Positions 11,489 through 22,900 of a stretch of 64,000 nucleotides of DNA are shown here, piece by piece. Both the position numbers and the translations under genes were made by a program. This DNA is from Hypoxylon rubiginosum (lineage: Eukaryota; Ascomycota; Sordariomycetes; Xylariales; Hypoxylaceae), in NCBI GenBank assembly GCA_902806565.1, contig CADCXA010000059.1:310001-374000 (forward strand), written 5' to 3'. A model generated the notes under the pieces. It was not told the DNA's origin. It was given only the letters and a program-made list of their open reading frames with translations, and did not search any database. Within the stretch, counting starts at the first letter, position 1. Each line of letters begins with the position of its first letter.

Positions 11489-11893
11489 AATCGGGTATTG
11501 GAGTTTGTTTCGATGCACTGCGGTGGCGTTGGCGAGGGACTGGATTTTTCCGGCAGGCGGTTAAGGGTGGTTTGGGGGTTTTTTCATGGTTCAGGTTTAT
11601 TATTAGGATACGAAAACCACGCATGGTTTGGCGCTTGGTAAAAAGGAGGTCTGCATAAGACGCATTCATTGTATGGATAGAGACCAGTTGTATAGCCCAT
11701 GAGCTACGCGCACCCGCATTAGGGGCGCCTGACATCGCATAATCAAAATGAATTATGTCATTCCTATTGTGTTTGGTGACGATCAGCAATCATGACGTGT
11801 GAAGTTATCATCATTCTAGCCGTGGAGAATAGTTGCATTGACTACCATTCAACAATGAAGATACAGGAGACGCGAATCTACTTTATACCCTCG
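11446..11893. other. 448-base intergenic region between convergent genes
   Basis: This is shared 3' flank of the spindle-pole gene and the MFS transporter. Apart from the stem-loop pair at its left edge I see no feature and no coding frame of note. Confidence 0.5.
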
Positions 11894-13539
11894 CTATAAC
11901 GCTCTCATCGCTCGTTTCCCCATAGTCCAGAACCACCCCCAAGCACCGAGTATCGCTGTCAGACCCGTATATACAATCATGGGACCGTACTGCGTAGCGT
12001 AGCCGGTGAAATCCCCGGCGTTGAAACTCTTAGCATCGAGGAGGGCACCGCCCACAGGTCCGCTAAGGACGAAGCCGACGCCGCGGCCGCCGAGCAGCAT
12101 GCCGAAGATCAAGCTGGTGTCGATCGCGCTATCGCGGCGCTTCATCTCGTGGAGGATGCCGGACCAGGTCGAGCTGAAGCCGCCGGCGAAGAAGCCGTAC
12201 ATGAGCGTGAAGACGACGAGCACGCCGACCTGGTGGCCCCCGAGGCCCCAGAGGAGGAAGACGGGCAGGGCGCTGCCGAGGCTCGAGATGAGGATGACGG
12301 TGGTGGCGGCGAGGCCCGTGTCGTTGAGCAGGCCGATGAGGAGCGAGCCCGGGACCGAGGCTAGCGAGATCAGGGCGAGGAAGATGGGGCCCGTGACGGA
12401 GGGGAAGCCTAGCGCGTTGGCGTACGAGGCGAGGTAGGTGGACGGCTGGGACGGGAGGAAGTTAACACGATAATTACGAGGTATTGCAGATGACGGGTTA
12501 TGATATGGGAATGCATGGAAGAGCCGTTTAATTACCATCAGGTAGCCTAAGGATTGTAAGATGTTGCCGAATTGCATAATCCAGAAGACGGAGTGGCGGG
12601 CGAAGGAGAAGGAGACTCGACCTCGGCTTCGGCCGTGTCCTGTCCTGTCCCTCTCCCCTTCTGACGTAGCGGTGCTTGTCTCATTGATAGTCGAAGGGCG
12701 TGGCCGCATGAGGAATAGCGGCGGGATGGTCAGGAGCGCCGACGCGACGGCGTAGATGCGTAGGGTGCTACGGGCGCCGTACCTCGAGAGCAGCGCGTTC
12801 GTCAGGAACGGCACTGTAACAACAGGAGTCAGTAATTGCTTGTTTAGGAAGGGGACGGACTAATTTAATGCACGTCTCGGGAGTGATTACTCCCAGGCGA
12901 GCAGAAATGATACTAGAAAAGGGGAAAAGGGGAAAAGGGGAAAAGGGGAAAAAGGAATTCTGGGAGTTACATACTGCCAGCGCCGGCGCCGCTCTTCCCG
13001 GACCACATAGCGCCATAGGCCAGGCCTTTCCGCTCGGCGAACCACTCGTCGAGGCACAGGGACGCGGCGCTGAACAGGAGCCCGCACCCGACGGCGTGCA
13101 GGACGCCCTGGACGGCGATCAGCTGCCGGGCCGTCGACGCGAACGACGACGCCGTCAGGCACCCGGTCGTGAGCACGAGGCCCGCGGGGCCGCACCAGGG
13201 GCGCAGGCGCGGGTAGCCGGCGAGCAGGGTGAGGGATACCGGCATCATCAGGTACAGGACGCCGGTCTGCGACGTGCCGATGCTGGCGATGGTGCCGGGC
13301 GACGGGTCGCCGAGGAGCGAGCCCGGCGTCGTCGCGTAGTACTCCTGGAAGATGCCGAAGGCCAGCGAGTACCCCCAGATCGGCGCCTGGATCAGTACGC
13401 AGCCTAGCAGCACGAGGTACGCCGACCGGCAGCGGTCGGCTGGGGGCAGGGCGGCGGTTTCGTCAACGGCGGATGTAGAAATACGGTCTGCCCCGGGGGC
13501 GGCAAGTTCGCGAAGTTCGGTTTCGGGTTGTGGAGCCAT
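11894..13539 (-). CDS. MFS transporter, monocarboxylate-porter type
   Basis: Two exons, 13539-12975 and 12813-11894, joined by a 161-base intron (donor GTATGT, acceptor TTACAG) that splits a Met codon; the product has 494 residues. The N-terminal tail of about 35 residues is polar, followed by hydrophobic segments consistent with 12 membrane helices in two halves. The first helix region has the AFGIFQEYY pattern and the segment before the splice is LAYGAMWSGKSGAGAG, both typical of fungal MCT-like (MCP) carriers. The central loop is short and basic/Ser-rich. These carriers move monocarboxylates or related small acids across the plasma membrane, but the substrate here is unknown. The gene is GC-rich, and a CCAAT word lies at 13813-13817 upstream. 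The family call is firm and the substrate call is not. Confidence 0.88.
12917..12955. repeat. 8-base microsatellite inside the MFS intron
   Basis: About four and a half copies of AAAAGGGG on the plus strand, that is a CCCCTTTT pyrimidine tract on the transcribed strand. It lies in the 5' half of the intron of the MFS gene and may vary in length between strains. Confidence 0.85.
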
Positions 13540-14379
13540 GGTTTGGGGGGTTTACACTGTTGGCTTCTTACGTGTGGGAAATACAGTCGAAGGAATACAT
13601 ATGATACATACAGATGGAGAGACCTGGAGAGACCATATCTTCTTATATACTACTGTAACTATCCACCAACATACTGATACCAACATGCACTAGACCTAAT
13701 AAGATGTCGATGGCATCGTTTCGGGGATGAAAAGTGAAGCTTCCGGTTGGATGATCGAGCTTCACGCCCTATGTATGCCTCCTGGGATGATGCTGTAGAT
13801 CAAGGCAGGGAGCCAATCACGTCTACGGAAATGCTCCGACATCGCGATCTACGTAGCTTTTGAGTTCATCAAGACAATGAGACCTGTCGAATGGAGTAGT
13901 TGGTCTCGTGCTATGGTTCCTAATGAGGAGGTGAATGCATTTATGATTGGTGGAAGAATATCAGTAAATAAGAAGAAAGGCGTGATAGACCATGTTATTC
14001 ATACACATGAGCTGCTATACGGATCGATCAAGTCGTCGAGAATAATGAAGGCACAAGATAAGTGAAGATGGTAGAATATATGCCAAGAGCTACCAGCTGA
14101 CAGTTTCTCAAAATCAGGTGGCAAGTGCCCCAGGCTGCCAGGTCTTTGGTGAGCACTCCTCGACCCCCTGGACCCCTAAGCTTTAGCCAATCAAATTGCC
14201 TAAAATTGAATTTCTTAGGTACACCGTCACTTCGAGTTCCTTCAGTTTAACGTTCACGTCACAAAACAGCAAAGCTCAACATTGCATACACCAACCATTC
14301 GGCGCCCATTTCGATTCCTTATACTTCAATTATCTCGACATCGCAACAGACACACGATATCTATACTATATCATCCCCG
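13540..14379. other. 840-base divergent promoter region
   Basis: It separates the minus-strand MFS gene from the plus-strand Y14 gene. CCAAT words lie at 13813-13817 and 14187-14191; the second is about 190 bases before the Y14 start codon, a common distance for the fungal CCAAT-binding complex. The 62-codon frame at 13877 has no supporting feature. Confidence 0.4.
14187..14191 (+). promoter_or_regulatory. CCAAT box upstream of the Y14 gene
   Basis: CCAATCA in forward orientation about 190 bases before the ATG. CCAAT is the recognition core of the Hap/NF-Y complex. Only the motif and its position support this. Confidence 0.3.
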
Positions 14380-14951
14380 ATGACCGACACCATGGCAGAC
14401 GTCGACATGGAAGTCGACGAGCCTAGCTCCCCCCAAGCCACCGGAGCCAAGGTTAGCGACATGCAAACCCATACCAAAGCCACCGCCGTGCGATCGATCG
14501 AAGGCTGGATCATCATGGTCACCGGCGTGCACGAGGAGGCCGACGAAGAGACGCTACACGACACGTTTGCGGATTACGGCGAGATAAAAAATTTGCATCT
14601 AAACCTCGACCGTCGCAGTGGTTATGTCAAGGTAAGCCAGTCTCTATTCCAATTCCAATATTAACCTACCAATATACCATATTCTACCATCAAATCTAGA
14701 AATGAGTGCTAACGATATGTCTGAAACACTAGGGCTACGCTCTCATCGAGTACGCCACCTTGGACGAGGCCCGCGCTGCCATCGACGGCGCCCACCAGAC
14801 GAAGCTGCTAGACCAGACCATCAACGTCGATTTCGCCTTCGTGAGACCGCCTCCAGGCAAGGGCAACAGAGGACCCCGACAATCACACCGCGGGCGAGGG
14901 CGCAGTAGGAGTCGCAGCCCGGAGGGACACAAGGATGGAGAGATAGAGTGA
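14380..14951 (+). CDS. RNA-binding protein 8A / Y14, exon junction complex core
   Basis: Exons 14380-14631 and 14733-14951; the 101-base intron has donor GTAAGC, branch site GCTAACG at about 14708 and acceptor CTAG. The 156-residue product has an acidic N-terminal tail (from [14 protein letters not shown]), one RRM at about residues 42-125 and an [12 protein letters not shown]-terminal tail. RNP2 reads IMVTGV. RNP1 is [13 protein letters not shown] and is cut by the intron exactly between its Lys and Gly. This is the Y14 layout: in family terms it pairs with Mago in the exon junction complex, and its RRM is mainly a protein-binding face. An in-frame second Met at codon 5 could also start translation. 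The assignment rests on the RRM plus RS-like tail and short length and is fairly secure. Confidence 0.9.
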
Positions 14952-16230
14952 AGTTGCCGGGTTGGGACAATGCTATGCTAGTAATTTGCTGCCGGGAGAA
15001 GCTTCCCGCGGCGTGGAATGACGGTGGCTTCTGGCCACGCTCTGGTTTTAGCCGATATGTCGCCAGAATAAAAAGATAGACATGTCGGCGTGTGTTACGT
15101 TTTCGCGCAGGTAGGATGGCTCGCTCTCTTCCTCTTGACATTGCTAACGAATATCTAGTGATGACAAGCCTTGAATCCTCCAAGCCTGGATCAGATGTAG
15201 GCTCCTCATGGGTTGTCTCGAGCAGTAATCATGGCTAAGCTCGTACTATTTATTATCTCGACACGATTTCAGATCGTCGAATATTGGGATCTATTTAGCG
15301 AGAATTTCAAACAACCTATCTCTGCCTTATACTAGAACACAGCTGATAGCCATTGCATGCTGACTTGCAGAGATCTTCAACTTCCAGTGCCTTACATGTT
15401 ACGTACCTAGCCTATACATTACACAAAAGCGAGAGCACATCTTCGAAACTGCCAATTGGTTTATAGTACTTCCTATCCTTATTAGGTAACACCAAGTGCC
15501 TCGAGGCATATGCTAGTATTATACTCGTAAACGCGGTTGAATATAGCTGGCATCGCTCTGATCCAGCTCAGTCGAGATACATCATTATGCGCAAAACTCG
15601 AACTAAATCCGACCCCCTTTGCACGCTGCTAGAACCTCTGATCTAAATCATCAGGGCTGCCGCCGCCGCCGCCGCCGCCGCTGCTCCCATCATGATCATA
15701 CCCGGTTTCCATACTCTGATTAGTCAGGTAGGAAAGGAGTAAACGGGAATTGTTCCTATGCAAGGGCATGTTGTGTATTAGTTTATTTTCATCATTGTCA
15801 AAGCACCAGGTCGTATTTTGAGTAAACTTTAAAGAACGAGCTCTCTGTCGATATTGCAAAGGAGATTTTGAGGTATAATTTACGTCATACCGGTAGGCGC
15901 AACTTGGCGATGTTGCAATCAACATGGTGTGTTGGAAGAGTCAATAAGACTAGGACTTATTCGAATAGCCGTTTTTGGAACATACATTTACTGCAATGAT
16001 ATTCAACCGCGAGATCGAAGAACAAATCGAAGTCCTGACCTCCTTGCTCAGTAAAATTGCCCTCATCTCCCTTGCTAGTTAACTAACGCTACTAGGTAAA
16101 ACGCCACAGCACGGGCCGTCACGAGAAGATCGCGACGAAAGACGCAACGCGCATCATAGTATGGTCAACTCACCAAACCCTTTTTCAATCGAGAATATTT
16201 GTCGACTTAGAGTATCAACTCCCAATCAAT
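14952..16230. other. 1.3 kb intergenic region
   Basis: No convincing gene. A (GCC)n tract of about 22 bases lies at 15659-15680, and a minus-strand 98-codon frame (15629-15925) runs through it as poly-Gly; it has no other feature. The right end is probably promoter for the gene at 16231. Confidence 0.45.
15659..15680. repeat. GCC trinucleotide microsatellite
   Basis: About seven uninterrupted GCC units in otherwise ordinary intergenic sequence. Confidence 0.85.
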
Positions 16231-17229
16231 ATGGCCGGAGAAAAAACCACAAAGAAGAAATTGGCAGACCTGCCGGCATGGTATCTCCGCATCAGGCGTC
16301 AAATCAGGCGAGATGAGCCCTATTCCGAGGACGAGTTTAGCATGGAGGATTTCGACGAGGACATATCCGAGCTTGAGGAGGAGGAAGAGGATGATTTCAA
16401 GTGCCACTGCGAGGCACAAGACGACCCCTACTACGGGTGCGAATGCGGGCCCGGGTCGGAGGATGAGACTAATGTGTCGGAGGCATCCTACGACGGGCCT
16501 GACGCCGAACATTATTATAAACTTAAGGATATGCGCGAGGAGAGAAAGGAAGATCTCAGAGAGATACGCGAAGAGGAAGAAGCCCGTAAGCAAACGGACC
16601 TAAAGTCCCATAGATGCCGTATAGAGGAGGTTCAAGCGGCCTACAAAGCTCTCGAGGAGGAATTAAAGAAGAACGACGGGAAAGGTTCACTTATCAACTT
16701 TTTCGACGACTACGGATGGGGTGCGGATGTCAGATCCAAGTCATACGACCTATTCTCCGTGGACTATTTGGAAAACTGCTATCAGTGGGACTACTTCCAT
16801 TATTGGTCGCGTATCGATTTTGACGAATACAACGAACCCGAAGACGAAGATCGGAAGAAACCTCGATCCAAGTCCCGCCGCAGGAAAACCCCATCTGCGG
16901 AGCCGAAGGCGAGCAAGACGGTACGTTGCAGCATCTACAGCCCTGACGATGGACCCGAGTTGAAGCCGTTCCACGCCCCAGATCGTGCGGGCTTCAAGAC
17001 CTATTCGCTTAAGGCCGAGGACAGCAAGTACGAAATCACGATCCAGTTCATCGGCGAGGAGTACCTCAAGATGCAAGCCCCTCTGCACCTCATCAAAGCG
17101 AAAAAAGCAATTCCTGTCGCAGACTCTGCCCCCGAGGTCTTTGAGTTTGTCGGTGTCTTGAGACGTTTCAAGAAGCGGAAGCTGGAAGAGGAGGAAACGT
17201 GGCAGAGGAAAACGCCGCGGCTCGTGTAA
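16231..17229 (+). CDS. acidic fungal protein of unknown function
   Basis: Single-exon gene, 332 residues. I do not recognise the family. The N-terminal third is very acidic (a run of Asp/Glu at about 35-60) and holds a small Cys patch, CHCEAQ then YGCECG, at about 64-81, which might bind a metal. A charged stretch at about 100-150 is probably helical or coiled coil. An aromatic segment follows (DYGWGADVRSKSYDLFS, then ENCYQWDYFHYWSR), then a basic SRRRK linker and a C-terminal region that looks folded (EYLKMQAPLHLIKAKKA) with a basic KKRK near the end that could be a nuclear signal. Even codon composition and a clear start support a real gene. Role unknown. Confidence 0.75.
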   Translation: MAGEKTTKKKLADLPAWYLRIRRQIRRDEPYSEDEFSMEDFDEDISELEEEEEDDFKCHCEAQDDPYYGCECGPGSEDETNVSEASYDGPDAEHYYKLKDMREERKEDLREIREEEEARKQTDLKSHRCRIEEVQAAYKALEEELKKNDGKGSLINFFDDYGWGADVRSKSYDLFSVDYLENCYQWDYFHYWSRIDFDEYNEPEDEDRKKPRSKSRRRKTPSAEPKASKTVRCSIYSPDDGPELKPFHAPDRAGFKTYSLKAEDSKYEITIQFIGEEYLKMQAPLHLIKAKKAIPVADSAPEVFEFVGVLRRFKKRKLEEEETWQRKTPRLV

Positions 17230-17810
17230 AGACTTGCTAGAGTCAGAGTAATTCTTTGGCAATATCAGCCTAAACGAGTCGAGTTATATCACAGTATAAT
17301 TGCAGTTTGGCTTGTAGGCAGTAAATTTTAATATTGCCGTATATTCTTTAGCTAAGAATCGAATGCCATCAGCATCCAGTTTCCCAAAGTATTGACCAGA
17401 AAATGAGAGCACGCCCCGAATATACTTCAATCTATTAAACCCCCTATATTGCTCAATACTTTTGGCAAGGCGGCATATGCACTCTTGTCCCTGTCCATGG
17501 TTTCAGGGGCTAGGAAGGGTCAAAGAAAAGGGGTAAGGAGACTCGCATAATTGCATATTGGTAGCATACTGTCTTACATAATACCCCCTAGAGTGCCATT
17601 CTATTCCTGTCCGTTCCTGCATAAGTGCAAATGCGCGTACATGACATGACGTCGCGGCTCTAACAGCCTAGATCCCTAAATCTACGAACCTGCCAGCAGC
17701 AACGATTTTTAGTCTGTAACTCCTAGGTATATATATATGCCTATATATAATCATTTTCTTGCTTCGAGCCATTCCTAAATGGCCTAAGATTATTCTTCTT
17801 TAATACGGAA
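17230..17810. other. 580-base intergenic region
   Basis: It has moderate AT content with a short TATATATATG run near 17730, about 80 bases before the next start codon, that could serve as a core promoter element. Nothing else was seen. Confidence 0.4.
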
Positions 17811-19466
17811 ATGGCCTTCCTCGTCGGTAGCACGGTGCCGGCCCTCCAGCGCCTCGCCATCCCCGCCGTCTGCGTCCTGATCGCCTTCCTCGCCTACGCC
17901 TCGCAGTGGCTATTCGCCCACGCCCCGGACCTGGCCCCGGGCCCCCTCACCCCGGCCGAGACCTACACTTTTAACGGCCTGCTCCTGTGCCTGTGGTACG
18001 CGTACTACAAGGCCTGCACCGTCGACCCCGGGCGCTACGTGTTCCCGTCGAGCGTTGTTACTACGAAGAAGAATAAGAATAAGAAGTGGGGGAAGGACGA
18101 TGACTCGGATGCGGACGAGCTAGGGGAAATATATGGAGGAAGAGGAGGAAGAACACAGACCCGCGGCCGCTGGTGCAAGAAATGCGCCGCCCCCAAGCCC
18201 CCGCGCGCCCACCACTGCAAGACGTGCCGCCGCTGCATCCCCAAGATGGACCACCACTGCCCGTGGACCTCCAACTGCGTGTCCCTCCAGACCTTCCCGC
18301 ACTTCCTCCGCTTCCTCGTCTTCACCAACCTGTCCCTCTGGACGGTCCTCTACTTCGTCTCCCAGCGCTTCCTCGCCCTCTGGGCGTCCCGCCACCTCCC
18401 CGCCTACCTGGGGCCCACCCTCCCGCAGCTGTCGCTGCTCACCGTGCTCGCGCTCGTCGGCGGCGGCACGAGCTTCGCGCTGGGCATACTCCTCGCGGCG
18501 ACGCTGAAGGGGTGGGTTTTCAATACGACGATGATCGAGGGCTGGGAGGTCGAGCGCCACGAGGCGGCCGTGGACCGCCGGTTCGACGCCGGGTCCTCGG
18601 CTTCGTCGTGGTGGGCCGAGGAGGAGGGCGACGGCGGCGGTAGCGGCGACGACGACGCTCTCCCGCAGTTTCCGTCCGACGCCGTCGAGTTCCCGTACGA
18701 CGTCGGCATCTTCGCCAACGTGGCCGCCGCCATGGGCACCCGCAACCCGCTGCTCTGGTTCCTGCCCTTCGCCGGCGGGCCCGAGGTCGCGAACCTCGCT
18801 GGTAGAGACGGGGCAGCGGCAGGAGTCGGGGAGATGATAGGCAGCGGTGGCGGCACGGGCACGGGCTGGGAGTACGAAGAAAACGGCCTCAACGACCGCG
18901 AGGGCCTGTGGCCCCCGCCGGACCCGGACAAGCTCCGGCACGCGCGCGCGTGGCGGCGCCGGCGCCGGGAGGCCGACCTCGCGCTCGAGCGGGCGCGCCT
19001 GGCCCCCCCTACCGACCCGCTCGACGAGCGCGACGCGTTCCGCCGGCGCCAGGAGCGGGACCTGCAGTCGCGGCGGTGGGAGACGTCGCAGTCGCGGATC
19101 TTGGGCGAGTTGGAGGAGCTGCCGGCGGTGGGTGATGGTGATTCATACGACGACTACGACTTTGTCGACGAGGCGTACGAGTATAACGGCAGCGGTGGTA
19201 ACGGTAGGACGGGCCTACAGCAGCAGCAGCGGCAGCAGCGTCCGGCGGTCGTGGTAGTAGGAGACGGCGGCGGGTCGGGCTGGACGAACGCGGACGGCGA
19301 GCATCTGGGCGATTACGGCGTAGACTCGGACGCCGAGTTCGACGAGCCGCCGCCGCCCGTGGCGCAGGAATTAATACGTAATGTGGACGAGGAAGACGAG
19401 GACGTGCCTCTGGCCGAGCTCATACGGAGACGGAAAGTACGGACGAAGGACGGCGAGGATACGTGA
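17811..19466 (+). CDS. DHHC palmitoyltransferase, Pfa4 type
   Basis: Single exon, 551 residues, very GC-rich. Two N-terminal membrane helices (about 10-33 and 52-67) precede a Cys-rich domain, from WCKKC at 121 through HHCKTC to the catalytic DHHCPW (Cys150). Two more helices follow at about 163-190 and 204-232. The NTTMIEGWEVERHE segment at 237-250 corresponds to the TTxE-containing motif of the family, and GTRNPLLWFLPFAGGP downstream matches the Pfa4 pattern. Pfa4 acts in the ER membrane, where in yeast it palmitoylates chitin synthase Chs3 so that it can leave the ER. The C-terminal 200 residues are an acidic, Gly/Gln-rich tail longer than in the yeast enzyme. It ends tail to tail with the myosin gene. 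Confidence 0.9.
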   Translation: MAFLVGSTVPALQRLAIPAVCVLIAFLAYASQWLFAHAPDLAPGPLTPAETYTFNGLLLCLWYAYYKACTVDPGRYVFPSSVVTTKKNKNKKWGKDDDSDADELGEIYGGRGGRTQTRGRWCKKCAAPKPPRAHHCKTCRRCIPKMDHHCPWTSNCVSLQTFPHFLRFLVFTNLSLWTVLYFVSQRFLALWASRHLPAYLGPTLPQLSLLTVLALVGGGTSFALGILLAATLKGWVFNTTMIEGWEVERHEAAVDRRFDAGSSASSWWAEEEGDGGGSGDDDALPQFPSDAVEFPYDVGIFANVAAAMGTRNPLLWFLPFAGGPEVANLAGRDGAAAGVGEMIGSGGGTGTGWEYEENGLNDREGLWPPPDPDKLRHARAWRRRRREADLALERARLAPPTDPLDERDAFRRRQERDLQSRRWETSQSRILGELEELPAVGDGDSYDDYDFVDEAYEYNGSGGNGRTGLQQQQRQQRPAVVVVGDGGGSGWTNADGEHLGDYGVDSDAEFDEPPPPVAQELIRNVDEEDEDVPLAELIRRRKVRTKDGEDT

Positions 19467-19905
19467 TGGTTGATTATAGATCGATATATAACTGCCTTAG
19501 ACTAGAATCGTAATTATCACCAAGAATGGAATAAATGCATAGTTCTAATTCGAAAAGTTTCACTTTCTCTTCTCTTCTCTTCCGCTGCTCTATAAACGTA
19601 GCTATTCTACCTATGCAAGGCGGCTATGTCGTGCCTCTTGTCCGTCTGTTGTCTCTAGCCTCTACCTTACACAACATTCCGTAACCATCATGGATCAGTT
19701 CTCATTCGCCGGCTCTCTTGACCTGATCACCCGTATAATTCTTAATCTTGTCATGCGAGCCCAAAGCTCGTGAATTGTTAAACCCTGAATGTGCGCTGAC
19801 TCCAACATGTTCTTTCTGCAGCGCTCGAGATTACGCCTACACCGGGTCTGGCCTGGGACTTGCGTAGACCTAATCTGGGGTGCTATGATAGCACGCGCTT
19901 CTACT
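19467..19905. other. 440-base intergenic region between convergent genes
   Basis: Shared 3' flank of the palmitoyltransferase and myosin genes. A CTCTT repeat lies at about 19565-19582. No gene seen. Confidence 0.5.
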
Positions 19906-22900
19906 CTACCAGTCGTCATCGTCATCTCTTCTCGACGACTGCATAGCGTTCTTCCTGGCGATCAGGGCGTCGGCTAAGGATCCCGCGATGCTTGGTGTCG
20001 GCGTGCTGCTGCGGCTGTTATCGGAGCCGCTGTTGTGGTTTAAGCTCATGCCCGAATCGCGAGGCTGCAGCGGCGCCGCAGGCTTCCTGCCGCCGGCCGG
20101 GCGTTTCACTGGCGGCTGAGGCGGCGTAGGTTTGCTTCGCGCCGCATGTGCTGTGCCGTTTTGGCCAGGAGGAGGCGGCGGTGCCCGCGGAGCTAGCGGG
20201 GGTGCTGGAGGAGGTGGCGGAGCAGCAGCTTGTTCCTCGACGTAAGCCGCGGGCACCCATGCTTGCCCCCGGGCGTTCTTTGCTAGCCACCAGCCTACGA
20301 GCTATTGTTAGTAAATGTTCGTTCGAGGTGATTTAGGAACTTGATGCTTACCATTGTTCTCCTTTTGCACAATCTCAATGATCTCACCAGCCGTTACTGA
20401 GAGCTCGTTCTCTTTCTGCCCACCGAAGTCGTACAGCACCTTTGCGGTTGGCTTGGCTCTTGCAGAAAGTGCAGAAGGCGGCGGAGGCGGAGGAGGCGCG
20501 CGAACGGACGAACTCGAAGTCTGGCGAGTATGGCTAGGAATACTACTCGCGATGGGGGAGGCGACAGAGGAAGCGGCTGGAGTTGGGACTGGCCGGGGAG
20601 TTGGGACTGGCCGAGGAGTTTGGAGGGCGGCTGGCCCGCGCTTGGTAGTACTGGGACGGGAGCTCGTGACTCGAGAAGGTCTACCCCCGGGTCCGCCAGG
20701 TTTAATGAGTTTGCCACGGGTGATTGGCCGAGGTGGCACTGGCTTGCCCTTTGGCGTCGGCCTGGATACGGACGACGGAGGCTCACCAGGCTGCGTATGA
20801 ATGCCACCACTCTTATAGAAATCCACGCTTTGTTGCGAATCTTTCAGCACCTTAACGAGTTGCATCTTTCCAGGCTTCTTCGCATATTCTATCGACTCGC
20901 CAATCTTCAAGTTAAACCCCGCAGGCATCGCTCGCTGCATTTGCGTAAAGAGTTCCGTCTTCAACACACAGTTTAGCAGCGGGTCGGGCTCTTGTGGTGA
21001 CCCGATGCCCAAGGAGAACCAATCATCGCGAGCACTCGAGGCCCCGATGAATTTGATGGCTCCTAGAGGAACCTGCCGTTCAACGATGATTTGGGCTTGA
21101 TGATTGACCAACGCTTGTGCTACGACGTAGAACTTGCTGTTAGTAACGATAAGGGTTCGAGGGCTTGGTTTACTCGATCGACCGAATTTAGCTTCTAAAA
21201 CCTCCCCGCGGCACGAAAATAGAGACTTCTCGTTGCTAGACATCTGTATCGCGTTGCGGATTTGGGAGCCAGGTCCATTAGATGCGTTGATTCCTAGGTA
21301 ATCTCCCAAGAAACGTCGCGAACCAAGCAAACTGAATCGTCTCCGCTCCTTGCGCCCTTGCAATACTCTGTGTCCTTGGTCGCGCAATTGTAGATATTCG
21401 GCACCCACTCTCTTCTTACGCCAGAATCGTTGGATTCGGGTTGCTGATTCGGCACGGTAGGCTAGGTATGCTCTCCACATTCGTTGAATACGGGTTGCCA
21501 TGTTGTGCCAGTATCGGTCTCGCATCGTCTCTAGAGCGAACAACGTCTCTGGGGACTTGATGAAAGCCTTTGTAACACCCAACTGCCATTCTTCTTTCGG
21601 AATGCTCGTATCTTTCAAGATCTGTTTCACCGCGGCCTCTTCCGTGCCCGACCAAGTATACTCGCCTGCATAAGACGTAGCGGGAGACAACAAGAAGAAT
21701 CGTTCGACAAACTTCTCAAACGACTGACGATACGCGAAACCGGCGCGCCGAATGCGAACGTTCTCTTGGAGACCTAGGTATTTGATCTGATGCAAAACAT
21801 TAGGCACATTGTATTCAGTAGGCGACTTGTTCTCGTTCGGTTTAATTGTTCGGATGTATGAAGGCTGACACTTCATTAGAGTGTCGACTAGAGCGTTGGC
21901 GGAAGTTCGAATTCTGTCGCCTGTCGTTGGAGGTTGCTTGCGGTTATCTTGGTCTACCTGGTGAGGAAACAAGGTATGGACGAATCGGTTGGAGCTTTGC
22001 TGGAATAGAGCTTGAACCCCCTTGAGAAGCTGGTCCTTGTTCTTGTCGGTGATTCCATCGACAGTGTAACTAACATCGCCGGCGTAGTGCTTAATGATGA
22101 AGCTTCCTTGACGAGGAGTGAGGTGAGCGTTGGACATGCCGTTGATACTCTGCATAAACGTGCGGTCGCAAGCAGCAGGGTCGGCGTGGGCCGTCTTCGT
22201 GGCGTCCTTCAAAGCGGAAAAGATACCCGGAGGGCGAATTTGCTCGATCAGATCGCACACGACCTTGTTATCGAAATACTTGATGGGGGTCCATTGGATC
22301 TGTTCCCGCGCATATTCCTCTTGTTCAGCCTTGAGTGTAAGCTGGATAAAGATCTGCTGGAGTTTTTCGTTGACATAGTTGATACAGAGCTGTTCAAAAC
22401 TGTTCTTCTCAAAAATTTCGAAGCCGTAAATGTCGAGAATTCCGATATTATTAGATGTCGCCTGCCGCGCTTTCAGGGACTGGTTGATTCTCCCGACGAT
22501 CCAATCGAATAGGTTGTAATAAATGGCCATAGCTAGCGCATCCTTCGTCGCATTCGCTTGGGATGTATTGGCCGGCGATTCGATTACCTCGCCACTTCTT
22601 GGAGTTAAGATTCGGATAGTAATACCCTTGATCAGCGCAGCGGGCGAAACCTCAAGCAGGTATGCGAGGAAGTCTACAACGGACTGGTCTGCCACAGCTG
22701 CGTAGCCGTCGTCACCTTCGACGAAGTGGATGTTTCCAGCCCATAGAATAGCCGCTAGCATACGGAACACCTCGTCCTGCTCACTTTGAGATAAACCAAT
22801 GATTTTCATGGCCTCCAGGGTATCTTTGAACTCGGCTAGATCGTCGATACCATCAACGTTGTAGCATTTTGACCGACTAAGGTAGGCATATGTTTCTGGC

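Noticed and set aside
15629..15925. 98-codon minus-strand frame ending in poly-Gly
   Set aside because: The Gly run is a GCC microsatellite and the rest has no feature.
18120..18941. 273-codon minus-strand frame and other long frames over the palmitoyltransferase
   Set aside because: They are shadows caused by high GC content; the plus-strand frame has the DHHC domain and membrane helices.
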